From the NCBI RefSeq assembly GCF_001653235.2, contig NC_035795.1:248001-312000 (forward strand): DNA of 64,000 bases, read 5' to 3'. The notes under the pieces were generated by a model, which saw only the letters and a program-made list of their open reading frames with translations, was not told the origin of the DNA and made no database searches. The position numbers and the translations under genes are program-made. Shown here piece by piece: positions 10,066-22,117 of the stretch; position 1 is the first letter of the stretch; every line of letters begins with the position of its first letter. The DNA is from Pochonia chlamydosporia 170. Its lineage: Eukaryota; Ascomycota; Sordariomycetes; Hypocreales; Clavicipitaceae.

Positions 10066-11734
10066 TTTGCAGAGATGCCTTCCCAAATGTTGTGTTGGGT
10101 TCGTTCGCTGGGCTTAGATGCTGCGTTTGACCAAGTAGTCTGGGGAAGGCAATGAAAATTTACCTAACTCTCGAGTGGCTGTAGATGTGGAATCGGGAAC
10201 GGAGCTGTCTCTTTCGTGGTGATCAAGATAGATGCGAAGCTGAAACCATGACTCAACTTGTACCGTTTCGTCAAATGACACTGTTGCAAAATGCCAATCC
10301 CTCCAGCGAAAGATCAAGAACAAAGTCCTGTCGCAAAATGGGACGGCCAATGACTTTATTTTAATCTCTTTGCCTACCAGAACGCGATCGGACAGAATTT
10401 ATGGTCCCTGGACTCCGTAGGTATAAGCCTCGGTAACTGTAGCGTGCCACACTTCAGTAACACACTGATCTGAGACTTGCTCACAACCGGGCCTAGGACG
10501 GAACTTATCCATCAATGCGATTTGCTCATTTGCTAAGCCAGATTGAGGGTGGTTTGACTGGCGTCGTAACTTGTGGGTCAGATTTGGTGTGAGGTTTGCC
10601 ACGAGGGGCGACTTCACAAGCTTCGAAACAAGCAGACAGAGGCAATGAGAGGACCCAATCGTTGGTCCGCTTCACGGTGTGTATCCGGCTCCAAATGGTC
10701 AGTTTTGACAATTTCTCTGGGGTTGTTGGGGCTAAACACGGCACCAGACGGCGTGAGACGGCGCTTGTGTTGGAGGCGCCGTCCGCCGGACCTTCAAGTG
10801 GCTCCATGGATCCGTTCCAAACGGACCCTCCGACTTTGGCCTGGAGGAGTGGTCTGTCGCGGAAGGCTGTTCGGCATGAGAATTGGATGCACATGTGTGC
10901 ACGCGTTGCCGCATGGTTGATAAGAGTGTATCACACATGTGCTTCTTAAGTGTGCTGGCAGGGTATACCCGGGCCGCAGTTATTTTACGCCAAATCCACG
11001 GTGAAGCTATGTTGTAGTTATTTTCTTATCTGGATTTATTCCCGAAGAGCGCTTCATGATGGCATCGTCTAGGTAAGTGCGCCAATAGTGAGTTTGGTGA
11101 GGCCTATGATCGACGCAGTTTACCCTAACGACTTTTGATGGAGATTATTTCCGTCGAGCGTGTATTACACCTTGTGAGGGGAGGATGACAAACTACATTC
11201 ATGTGACGAATGATTGAGGTGGTAATTAGGTTGAGTGAGTGAGCTGCCGTCACCCTCGCGATGATCATGATGGCACAACGTAAGAGTCCACGCATGTTAC
11301 CGCGTCAGCATCACATGAAGATCTGGATCGTGGAATGGGGTCAGTTAATGTCAGTCATTCGTCATTGCTGTGTTACTAACGACTTTTATAGTATAATTGT
11401 CGAGGGCTTGTAGAAGTGAACATGTTAGTATGTGTGGCTTGTCAGTACCGCCAGTCAATGCAGCGTCGGAGAGCAGTTCCAACAAGACTCGGCAAGTTGA
11501 TGTATTCACCAGAGGATGCGACGTCGTCCAAATGAAGCCCAGCCCAGAGTAAGATTAGCCATGGGGTTTCGAGACTCGTTCTTACAAAATATACTGAATT
11601 TTAGCCTACGATATGTACTCAGACCTATAGCAGCGTAAACTAAGAAGACAAAGGCAGGCATATACAGCAAGCCCGTCCAACCATGTAAGATGACTGGCCG
11701 AGTGTTTCCCAACCCGTCTCACCCCAACCTTGAA
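10066..11734. other. Intergenic, 1.7 kb
   Basis: Upstream region of the monooxygenase and downstream region of the lipase. Small ORFs of 60-120 codons overlap on both strands with no domain, splice logic or signal peptide. I see no gene. Confidence 0.55.
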
Positions 11735-13108
11735 TTACCCAAATATAGGTCCCACCGGCTTCCCCAATAAGTCCAATAACGCATCCAGAAGAAACTTTGG
11801 CAGAACCTTCAAAGCATCAAGATCTAGCAGTGCAGAAAACACAGTGCTCGTAGAGCAAGTCTTCTGGTGATCTTTGCCATTCATCCTCTTTATCAACCAA
11901 GACAGCGCTTTTGGGGCTCCAATAATGGCCATCTGCTCATGATTGGCGTTTTGATCACGGAGGTATTGAATGGTTGTGCCGCCCTTGCAGTAAAATTGAA
12001 CCAGGTTATCTGTCTCCGCAACTGGGCTGACCTCATCCTTGATGGCCTTGTACACAAACATGGGAATTTTGGGAACACGCTGACCAAGGCCGTTCTCGGT
12101 GATAATTTTGATAGCAGTTGGGTTGGTATAGACAAGATTACGATCATCAAACATGCCGATGATATCTTTGTTGGCAAAGTCGTTGCTGTTGGCTCCCAGA
12201 CACTGATTCTCGGCTTTGTAGAACTCGTCCTTGTATTGCGGCAGGATGTGCTGTCTCACGATGGCGTCCAGCTCAGGATACTGGTGAGCAAGGCCAAGAA
12301 CTCCCGCGGGAATGAGTCCAGCGTTGCCCTTTCCATTGATCTCTGTCACAACCGTGGTAATGTTGGGCACGACGCCTCCAACTGCGGCGCCGGCAATCAC
12401 AAGCTCTGGCGCATATGATGGCTGCAATTCGGCTGCCCACATGGAAGCGACGCTTCCACCAGAGTATCCCCACATGGCAATAGTTGGATTCTTGCTGATG
12501 CCCGTAATTGAACCCGAGTTCTTCGCTGCCCGGATTCCATCCAAGGTGGCGTGACCGGCAAGGGCATTGGCAAGAAAGGCGGCCTTTGGACCTAAAAAGT
12601 CGGGAGCAATGACAACCCAACCTTGTTCTAGAGCTGCCTCTATCAACAGCAACTCAGCTTGTGTAGTTGACGTCCCATTCTGTGGCCCAGTGTCATGTTC
12701 CAATTGGAATGCGTAAGACGGAGCACAATCTTGGTCGGCGGCATCCTCTGCTACCTGATACGACAGGACTTTGGTGAAGTCTGCGTTATGGGGAACGAGA
12801 ACTGTGAGCACTGTTGCGGTTGCCTGGTTAAGACTATCTGTAGTTCGATACAGAAGCTGATAGCTCGCACGAAGATCTATGGGATCGACTGCGAATGCCG
12901 CAATAGGGTTTGGCGGTGGGCGATGTCGAATGATGGCACCCGGGGCATACGACTCCAAGTTGGGAGGAGGTAGATAGAACTTGTCCACGCTGGGCAACGG
13001 GGGAGTTGCTCTCTCATCAACGACAGCACGAATAACCGGACTGGCATTGAGAGTGACTGCGAAGGCCGCCAGCCATAAAGTGAACAGCTGAGCTAGAGTG
13101 GAAGCCAT
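11735..13108 (-). CDS. Secretory lipase (LIP family)
   Basis: Single exon, 457 residues. A secreted triacylglycerol lipase of the fungal LIP family (Candida secreted lipase type), alpha/beta-hydrolase fold. An N-terminal hydrophobic stretch ending near LNASP (residues 5-23) is a signal peptide. The nucleophile elbow is GYSGGS with Ser216; the acid and base are probably the Asp in YKAIKDEVSP and the His in DQNANHEQM near the C-terminus, the places used in this family. Length matches the usual 430-470. The paired cysteines expected of a secreted enzyme are present. There is no clustered partner; it stands between gene-free stretches of 1.7 and 1.9 kb. It probably feeds fatty acids from outside the cell to lipid catabolism. 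Confidence 0.94.
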   Translation of the reverse strand: MASTLAQLFTLWLAAFAVTLNASPVIRAVVDERATPPLPSVDKFYLPPPNLESYAPGAIIRHRPPPNPIAAFAVDPIDLRASYQLLYRTTDSLNQATATVLTVLVPHNADFTKVLSYQVAEDAADQDCAPSYAFQLEHDTGPQNGTSTTQAELLLIEAALEQGWVVIAPDFLGPKAAFLANALAGHATLDGIRAAKNSGSITGISKNPTIAMWGYSGGSVASMWAAELQPSYAPELVIAGAAVGGVVPNITTVVTEINGKGNAGLIPAGVLGLAHQYPELDAIVRQHILPQYKDEFYKAENQCLGANSNDFANKDIIGMFDDRNLVYTNPTAIKIITENGLGQRVPKIPMFVYKAIKDEVSPVAETDNLVQFYCKGGTTIQYLRDQNANHEQMAIIGAPKALSWLIKRMNGKDHQKTCSTSTVFSALLDLDALKVLPKFLLDALLDLLGKPVGPIFG

Positions 13109-14998
13109 CTTGTTGTCTGAAGCAGCAGAGTTGGCTCAGACATCAAGAGGACACGGCGAGGGAGGCAAGGGAGCTTCATACACTTATAACCATAACATTT
13201 GATCAAGCCTGTTTCACTTTCACTGCGCACTTCTTCCCAAGATGCACGGAATTCGGCCGCTGCAAACTCCCTTGCATCCTCACAAGCACGTTACATTGTA
13301 GCTCGGCTGGTCGCTCGGCAGGCACCGCCTTGCATAGTCGAGTGAAGCTTCAATTTTACTCGTCACAATCTCGTACGGACAGCCTTCAAGTGTGATAGTT
13401 CCGGTCACGGCGCAGCGTTAAACCGAGCAAATTGATAGACTGTTCAGCCAATTACACATGTGCGAAAGCAGGCTGAATGCATCGGTGGTGCGTCAAAACT
13501 TGCAAAATGTTCCCGAGACAGTATACACGGCATCGGTGATCCGGCGCGCCTCAAAGAAGAAAAAGCAACTCCATGTAGCTTCTGGTCAGGCGGACGATGC
13601 GGACGTAGCACACCAGAGAAAATAGGCAACTCGCTTAACCACTGCAACCCTTTCCCATGGGCAAACGCGATCCCAGTAGGTTTGTCGATCACCGATGACA
13701 GATGGATTGGGAGAGAGACCGAGGCAGGGATGGTAGTCTTTCTAACCTAATGGGAGCGAATGTACGTGGCATAGTGCATTTTCGCGGACTTCTCATGGCA
13801 TAGTAACCAAAAGAGGTTGGGCAAACTCAGTTGTGACGAGGATTTAGTTGCTTGTTCCCCCGCACACATGCATGCATGCATGTTGTTGCCGGCGACACAG
13901 CTTGGTGCATTTGATGGAGCTGATGAAGGCTTTGCATGGAGACGGCGAATGACGGTGAGTGTATTTGTCAGGGCGTTTTCACGCAAGTCACAAATGTCTT
14001 GAGGCAGGAAGGTGGCGGTAGTCCATCATGTTGTGTTACCCATAGCATCCTGACTGAAGTGTGATTGTTTCACTTGATAGGACTCGGCATTGCTAGCAGT
14101 AGCTTGTAGCATAGAAGCAGCGTGAACCTACCGGCATCTGTACTATTCCAAATCCCATTTTGTTTGCCATCTGATAACCCGGTTTTTGAAGAAACTAGAT
14201 CCAGTTCTTGCTCGGATTAACAAGGGTGGACTTGAGGGCCCGTCTTCGTCTGAATAGTCAAGTTCCTGGTGATCACTAATTGGTCCAAGTGGAGAGTCTT
14301 CAGCCTACAGAGGAGTCATGTCAGTCTACGCATGGTCGATATGCGAGCAAGTAAGTACTAGTGATACGGTGTGAACACCTTTGGGGAGAACAGTGGCATA
14401 CGAACTCAAAGACTAAAGGTTCACTGGTCTGCATATTCCCTTCCTTTGTGGCCAACCTTGTAGTGCATGAATGCATCCTGACCAAAGTGGAAGGCAAAAG
14501 ATAGTCGTAGTTTGTAATCACATTTAGTCTGCTCACGGAGCCGCCATTTCACAAAGGAATGTGCTTGTAAGATGTTTCTTTGGTCAATGGACTTCCTTGG
14601 AGTTACTCAATAGAGGACGAGTTGCAAATAGGTTTGGAAGGCAAAACGAGTAGCAGAAATAACTTCAGGAACTATCGATAGCCAAAGCTGTAGGATCGTA
14701 TTATAGTTTAGTGGCACTTAGATAACGGTCTAATGTTTCCCAATAAGAGAAATAGCACAACAGGCTGCCTTTGTTTTATGCGTTCACGTATCCCGCAACA
14801 AACTATTGCTAACATATTTTATCCCATCACCCAAATAGGGATGTAATCTGAGAATACCATTCCGTGTCGTATTTGTCTCTTAAAGGCTTTTAAGTATTCC
14901 CTACACCTGAACCAAGTATCAAAGGCAGGAAACAATGATAGCCGCCCATCATTTGAAACAGACACCCATCAGGATAGCCCACCACTTCTGGATCATGA
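13109..14998. other. Intergenic, 1.9 kb
   Basis: Lipase promoter and the 3' side of the GMC gene. A short (CATG)4 run lies at 13867-13882. No ORF shows a recognisable domain or supported exon structure. Confidence 0.55.
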
Positions 14999-17138
14999 CT
15001 AGTAACCACCAGCCGATAGAATAACATCAGCAGCCTTCTCGCTAATCATGTACACGGACACAACTATAAATAGACCAGGAATCTTTGGAAAAGCCGATGC
15101 ATCCACCACACGCAGTCCATCGACTCCTCGAACGCGAAACTTCGAATCCAATACCGCCATTGGGTCCCCATCGGCGCCAATGGGACAAGAGCAAGACGCA
15201 TGATGACCCCAAGCCTCGTTTCTCACCCATTCCTTTATCTGATTTCTCGAAGTTACATTTGGCCCGGGCCAGATTTCTTTGAATCCACCATTTCCATTCA
15301 CCGCGGAAGTGTTCTTGAACATGGCCCGTGAAAACAGCACGCCTTCGACCATGGCATCAAGATCTAGCTTATCCGCTCCGTTGGTAGTTGTTCCTTCGTC
15401 GAAGTAGCGAAACTTGATAACAGGAGTATCTTGCGGGTTCTTGCTGCGGAGTGTTATGGTCCCTGCCCGGTTTCTTGTATGACCCTTCAAGATTACCCAG
15501 GTAAATTGCTTCTTTGTCTTTACTGCCTCCGAAGAGTATGTGGGATAGTAGCCTTTGAACGGAAGGGGAGCGCCGCCAATCATAAGATCTACCGAGTCGG
15601 TGGAGTTCGCAGACCTAGATTTCTTGGTCATGGTAATTGCCAATCCATTGTTCGCATACGGTCCATTGTTCGTCCCATTTCCCGTCAACCACTGCTCGAA
15701 GCATGGGTCGTTGCCATTTCCAAAAGTACATCTATTCCAGATTGCGAAATCTTGGGTCGTTTCTCCAATGACTCCAACTTCGTATCGATCTTGAAGATTG
15801 GTACCGACGCCAGGCAAATCAGCTAACAGGGGAATGCCCAGAGCAGCAAGCTCTTTCTTCGGCCCAATACCACTGAGCTTCAAGATCTGAGGCGTGTTAA
15901 AGGTCCCAGCCGAGATGATAACTTCTTTCGACGCATTAACACTGCCAGGGGTGCCGGCATTGCTTGAACTCCATCGTGGATCAGCTGAATAAAGGCTCTT
16001 GCCGTCTAAGAAATCCACGCCAACAGCTTTTGGTTTACGGCCTTTACCCTTGCTGAATCGCACTTTTGTGACCAAAGTGTTTAACCGTATGTCCAATTGA
16101 TACATCTTCGTACCGTTAGGATAAGCAGCGTTGGCTACACTAAGAACAAAGTCCCTCGGGCCATTGCGCTTGGCATTTGTGACGGCGTTCGGATATTCGT
16201 ATAGAGCCTGGCGTTGGTCTCTCCCGGGATCATCGGCGTTGATATCTGGATTAATAACAGCTTCAAGTTGCTGAACGGTGGATATCACCTTCTTCAACCC
16301 GGCACCGAAGGCGTTGGCAGCTGAAGTAATTAGACTGAGCAATTGGATGTCTCCAGCGATCATGGGAAGGCTGGGGAGGGTCGTCCCAAACCACCCCTGT
16401 GTTCCATGCCCCTTAAGCGATGGGGGATTATAATGGATATTTTCCAGCTTCTCAAAGTATTTTCTCATGTTATCCGACCGCCATGAAGGATCTCTTGTGA
16501 TCGAAGCAACGTAATCCCAGTCGCTGTTGAAGGGATAGATCGAAATCAAGGCATTGTGCTGTCCACAGCCGCCCTACGTAGGAATGTCGCTAGTATTTAT
16601 AGTTTGACCTGACAGTTTGAGCAAACTTACCAGTGTACCGGCTCTTGGATACCAAATGCCTAGCTTAGAAGATCCTGCTGGAGGATCGGGTCCCACCCAA
16701 GGGGTACCATCCGGAGTCTTCCATACAAACTTCTTATCCTGCAGTTGCTGTGTCTTGTTTTCCCAATGGTCCACGTAATAGTTCCACTGCATATCAGGAA
16801 ACTCGGATGACGCATAGTTGTAAGCTGGTACTTGCTCATAGTACGTGTCACCCTGGTCATCACCGGCTTCGATAAGCAGTACCTGGACAAAGTTAGCATT
16901 GAGTTCAATGAACTCCAGTCTCCATGTCACATTACCTTTCGTCCTGCCAGTGCCAGTCTGGCAGCTAAGGGTCCACCACCCGGACCGGAGCCTACAACTA
17001 TATACTCATAATCTTGGCTTGCATAGACGCTGCATAATGATAGTTAGATGAGGTTACGTATAGCATGGAGAAAACCTACAACGGTGTATAAAGTATTCCA
17101 GCTAGAAACAGCAGCAATGTGATAATTTTGCACGCCAT
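14999..17138 (-). CDS. Secreted GMC oxidoreductase (glucose/choline dehydrogenase type)
   Basis: Four exons (17080-17138, 16936-17029, 16631-16882, 14999-16573) encode 659 residues; introns are 50-57 nt. An FAD enzyme that oxidises an alcohol or sugar. The first exon is a signal peptide (MACKIITLLLFLAGILYT). FAD motif GSGPGGGPLAA lies near residues 32-42; then VLLIEAGDD, GTLGGCGQHNALI (flavin contact), the GMC signature around EVIISAGTFNTPQILKLSGIG, and WGHH with His592/593, the catalytic base region. The second catalytic residue (His or Asn in most GMC enzymes) is not obvious: the segment reads IPGLFIVVSVYMISEKAADVI. That may be a subfamily trait. Whether oxygen or another acceptor is used cannot be said. 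Confidence 0.92.
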
Positions 17139-19365
17139 TGTAAATAGTTGACAGCAAATGAGTTGTCAGAATGTTTAAGGAGAAGTCCGCAGACCAGGTC
17201 GCCGATTGCCAAGGAAAGCTTGAGGAAGGACAGCTATATAGGCAAAACATAACGAGTCCAGACGATTATATGTGATATAATTAACTAATAGAGATCTCGC
17301 CCTTGGTGCTCCATGATGTTTATCTTGTCCCAGAATGCAGATACGAGTAATCACGAGCGAGCCTAGACTTTTCCATTGTTCAGCTTACATCGATATTCAC
17401 ATCGAAGGCACTGCAGCCATCCAATTAACCGCCAATTGAGAACAGTGTCGTGTACCGGGTCATCACCGGGAGAGATAACGCGTCACTGTGATGCCTCAAG
17501 ACGGGGATTCAGGACAAAAAGTGGCAGTTCAGCTCAAGGAAACATGGTCAGATCGGTGTGTCTTTTGTCCATGAGATAAACGAGAACCTCACGTTCGCAG
17601 TGGTGACTGCAGGTTCTGTCAGCTCGTAGCCGAACTACGAGGCTTACAATAACAGCCGTCCCAAATTCCTCATCCCGATGGAGAGTGAATACGGAGTTAC
17701 CAATACCTTCACCTTATATCCAACAAAGAACTCATATCAGATGCAAAGGCTCGCATACGATGTATCATTGTTGCGACTTCCGCTATAGTCCAGCCAAGAT
17801 ACGAAGCTATAGTGGAAGTAAATGACGAAAAGTTCGACTCAAAAGCTACTGTGGTGACTTCCACGTGGGATAACCATTGTTGTTTACACAGCACCATGGT
17901 TTCTAGTCTCAACCCGGGGGAGCTATGTAGTGACGGGAAAGGACCTCATTCGTGGGACATAATGCGTAATGGTAGCTGACAGATTGTGGCTTGCAGGATT
18001 GGTCAGTCTTGACTGCCACGTTGTCAGCACGTTGAAATGAAGGCACCATGTTATGACGCACTGCAAGCCCGAGTTAAGCGATTCCATTTCGGGCTACGAT
18101 TTAAGGGAGACGGGTTGAGAGGCAATCGTGGGATTAAGCGAAGCTGGTGCTTGGAAACCAAATGTGCCTTAGCCACAAGCATGTCAACTGCTCGACCGGA
18201 ACGACCCACGTGACGTTTTGTCTATATTTTCTGGAGTGGAATTAAAAAGATGTGCTTTTTCTCAGAATCAAACCCAGTCATGGAGCATTAAGTGCCTAGA
18301 ACCAGGTCAAGATAGACGGCCAGAGTGATGTATGTGACCTCGCCAGTTAGTACCCTAGACGTTGGTGCCGTTACCAGAAACCGGGTTCTGAAATGAATCC
18401 CCGTAAATACAACCTGGAGCACAATACATTCAGAGAAGGGGGATCTAAACAGCGTTATGAAACTGGCTTGAGATTTAAACAGCTAGCAGTGTAGAAGAGG
18501 TTGGATGAACAATGGCGAGGAACGATTCCTACTTGCTGACAGAGTAGACTATGACGTGCTCCAAGTGTCGACGGCAGAAAGAGACGCCAAAATGGAAAAC
18601 TGCCTTCCAACAGGCAAGAACCATGATGATGATCCAAACTGATCAATCCCTAGGGCGGCGCAATGAGCTGTTAACTACTTTTTGCGTAACCCATCAACCG
18701 CCGCTGAGACCAAAACAGCTCACATTGTACTTTTGTACACACTTTCACAGGTCTTCTTCCCTACTCGTGTGTAAGCCACTCTCGGATGACCCGCCAAGGC
18801 AGAGGTTAGACCAGCCGGAAATAACGTTCCCATGGTTTACGGAGTACCGAAATGTTTCTCAGCCATCTAAATGCCAAGAATGTCTCACCATGTCCATCTC
18901 CAACATGGCCAGGGACGAGTTCCAGTATGTTGCCCATCTCTACCTTGTGGGGTGTTTTATTGGTTCGGGTTAACAAAATTGGAATTGGACGAGACTGTTC
19001 GCGCTTATTTAACCCGGAGAGTCTTGTTGATGATGTGATGATTCCATCCGGTTCAATATTCGGAATTCCCGCCCCCGATTTCGCTCCATCTTTACCCCGC
19101 AGCTCTCAATATGATTTTCAGCCTGGTTTTAATCTCGGCTCTCCAATTCCCACACGATAGATGGAGACAATTTCATGGTCGGTGTGAATGCCGCTTTCTC
19201 ACCCTTGGCACTCCAGTCGGAAAGGCTCCGCTCGCAAAGGTCCATGCAGTCAGTCATGGGGCAATTTGAAAGTGGCCGAGATGCATTATAAACACCTCGT
19301 CTTCCATTGGATTGTCCGAACCCTCACCACGTCATGCAACTGAGGCACCTTCCGAGGCCGACAAA
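17139..19365. other. Intergenic, 2.2 kb, divergent promoters
   Basis: Separates the GMC gene (minus) from the flavocytochrome gene (plus). It holds CACGTGACGT at 18207-18216. An ORF at 18551 begins with a zinc-cluster-like CSKCRRQK but lacks the other cysteines. Otherwise nothing recognisable. Confidence 0.5.
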
Positions 19366-20945
19366 ATGACGAGAAAAGTGCCTGTGTCCGAAGTACTGCA
19401 ACATTCCAAGGCAGATGATACCTGGATAGTGGTCGATGGGAATGTGTATGACATGACGGACTTTGCGCCGTCTCATCCAGGTGGCCCAGAGAGTGAGTTG
19501 ATCTCACCACCAAACGCTCATGTGCGACAAAAGTGATGTTGACGACATCTAACACTAATCTAGTCATACATCAATACTCTGGCAAAGATGCCTCTGTACC
19601 GTATAATGAAGTTCACGCGCCCTCACTAATAAAAGCGTCACTCGACCCAAAGCATCACATCGGCATTCTTGATGTCTCTACAATCACGGAATCATGGGCT
19701 GCAGCAAACACATCCACAGTTAAACCGAAGCAAACCTTATCGAAGCCTCCGCTAGAAGACCTCATCAACATATACGACTTTGAGAACGCAGCTCGCCAAT
19801 CATTCACCAGCAAAGCATGGGCTTACATTAACGGCGCGTCCAACGATAACATCACAAGAGATATTAATGTCGACACCCTGAAGAAAATCTGGCTTCGACC
19901 TGCCGTGATGAAAAACGTCAGACAAGTCACCACAAAAACGAAACTGTTCAGGTGCAATCTCGAAGCCCCCTTTTTCGTATGCCCAACGGGAGCAGTCCGA
20001 ACCGCAGGAGAAGAAGGAGAACTGGCGCTTGCGCGAGGCGCTGGTCCATCCGGCATCATCCATTGCATTTCCACACCCGCTTCGTACCCTCACGACGAAA
20101 TCTTAGATGTCACTCCCGAGCACGCCTTCTTCCAGCTCTATGTGGACAAGGATCGCGAAAAGTCTGCAAAGTTACTCGCCCACATTAGCAGCAACAACAA
20201 GGTCAAGGCCATCTTTGTTACGGTTGACCTACCAGTAGTGTCGAAGCGAGAGGATGATGAACGAGTCAAACCCGAAAACATGGTGGAGAAGAAGGTGACC
20301 CAGGGCAAAGACCAGAAAGGCGCGGGGCTTGCAAGGCAATCGGGTTCGTTTATTGATCCAGCGGTGACATGGGACGATATAACCTGGGTTAGGAAGCATA
20401 CTCACCTCCCTATTGTTATCAAGGGCATCCAGAGGTGGGAAGATGCCCAGACAGCACTGAGACTTGGTTGTCAAGGAATAGTTGTGAGCAACCACGGCGG
20501 CCGAGCAGCGGACACTGCTCAGCCCTCCATCATCACCTTGCTTGAGCTACACAGGAACTGTCCTGAGGTGTTCGACTCCATGGAGGTTCTCATAGACGGT
20601 GGTTTCCGGCGGGGATCCGACATTGTAAAGGCAATTTGTCTTGGCGCCTCGGCAGTCGGAATGGGACGGCCATTCTTCTATGCCGTCAACTACGGCACGG
20701 CTGGAGTCGAACACGCAATCGAAAGTAAGTCCCAGTTTACCAACTCAAGTACATGCATGTCACTAGCTAACTTGGGTATAGTATTGCGAGACGAAATAGA
20801 GACGGCTATGCGTCTGTGCGGAATGACCAATTTGATGGAGGATGCGGGCCCCGAGTTCCTCAATACGGCTCCTGTAGATCATCTTGTATGCCATGGCCGC
20901 CATCCGTACGTCAGACGAGGCTTGAAACCGAAATCACGACTTTAG
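19366..20945 (+). CDS. Cytochrome b5-FMN 2-hydroxyacid dehydrogenase (flavocytochrome b2-like)
   Basis: Three exons (19366-19492, 19564-20724, 20782-20945) give 483 residues. The N-terminal cytochrome b5 domain (1-75) has the heme ligands His37 (HPGG) and His60. The FMN TIM-barrel domain has SNHGG with catalytic His353, an IDGGFRRGSDIVKA phosphate-binding segment and ALGMGRP-like GASAVGMGRP. The family oxidises L-lactate or related 2-hydroxyacids and passes electrons to heme. The last intron (20725-20781, 57 nt) keeps the frame open and contains no stop, so unspliced translation would add 19 residues; splicing gives HAIEILRDEIETAM, as in the family. The predicted start at 19366 leaves no mitochondrial presequence, unlike yeast Cyb2, so a cytosolic form is likely (inference). 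Confidence 0.92.
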
Positions 20946-22117
20946 TTGTTGTTGTTCCCTTCTGCATTGATAGCCGGAGAAATGGCCATGTCTCAGTTAG
21001 ATAGTGACAGCGTGCTATTATAGGACCTTTCTGCAACGGAATAGATAAACATCTGTATTTCTGTCCCATTTAGTAATATTTGCTGTAAATGTCTTTAGCA
21101 GTGAAGGAAGATGCTGACTTTAATGCACAAGAGTGGAAGGCTGTGCACTGTAGCAAAACGTCAGTCTCAGCAGCAACCTAAGCACCGCAACATGGCAGAG
21201 TGAAACATATATTCAGCGTTAAACTTTCGAGTGTTCCTATTGAAAGTAATTAATTCCGCGAAATAAGAGGTAAGACATTCCTACCGGCGACCAACACAAA
21301 GTCAGAGGGCTAGTAAAGGGTGCCAACGACAGCCTCTTGACAGTCTTTTAACAATTAAGCATAAGTAAAAACTACACTCAATTGCTAAGCAGTTTCATAG
21401 GAACAATCTGGTATAAAGATTTAAGTACAGATAATCGCACTACAACTCATTTTGGGCAGAATCAAAAGCCACTTCCACTCCTCGGCCACCGGAGCCGACG
21501 CCGTTCATCATCTCTTGTCAGCAAGCTCCAGCTCATTAATATGCGCCCGAGTTCCGTAAAAGCGAATATCGGACCTACTACTTACGAAGAGCATCAATGG
21601 TTTACCTAGCTAGCATTCTCTTTAATTTAGGCGGAATATTAGTTCGGATGTTGTTCAACCCCGCGGAGTACCGTCGCTAAATTGGCGCCAACAACGGCTG
21701 ACTGGTTCCTCCAATGCTGAGTTAAACGACTGATGAAGATCACTTCTCTATTCCCTCTGACACTTCCCCGCACTTTGGTTCTGGGGATGTTAGTGCAAGT
21801 GATCACTACGGCAAGCTTTGCCGGATGGCAATTTCGTGACGGTGCCAGAAGAGTATCATGACGCCGTGGTTATCCAAGATAGGCAACTGTGCACGCGACT
21901 TCTGGACAGTCGGGCCGCAGGTATTATGACGACACCTTGTGGATATTGTTGGCATTGGTTCAAGTTTGCTATGGACAATGCAAGGGTTTTAGTGTGTCGA
22001 GACTGGCGCAGGAACATTCTGCTCAGATGTACTAAAGAAACCAATATCCTCGTCCTAAACTCCGGTTAGGGCTGTCACTTCAGAGCCTGACCAAGTCCGA
22101 GCGACGTTGAATCGAAT
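20946..22117. other. Intergenic, 1.2 kb, phytase promoter
   Basis: A 42-codon ORF starting at 21734 looks like a signal peptide (MKITSLFPL... ending ASFAGW) but I found no splice that joins it well to the phytase. The rest shows nothing. Confidence 0.45.

Noticed and set aside
10399..10949. Overlapping 70-120-codon ORFs on both strands between the monooxygenase and the lipase
   Set aside because: No domain, signal peptide or splice structure; overlapping frames on both strands suggest chance in GC-balanced DNA.
18551..18973. ORF starting with CSKCRRQK, like a zinc cluster
   Set aside because: Only the first two cysteines are present; no later cysteines, no regulator domain. Possibly a decayed remnant but not supportable.
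20725..20781. Reading through the 57-nt stretch in the flavocytochrome gene as coding
   Set aside because: gtaagt...tatag ends and loss of the IEILRDEIETAM segment show it is an intron.
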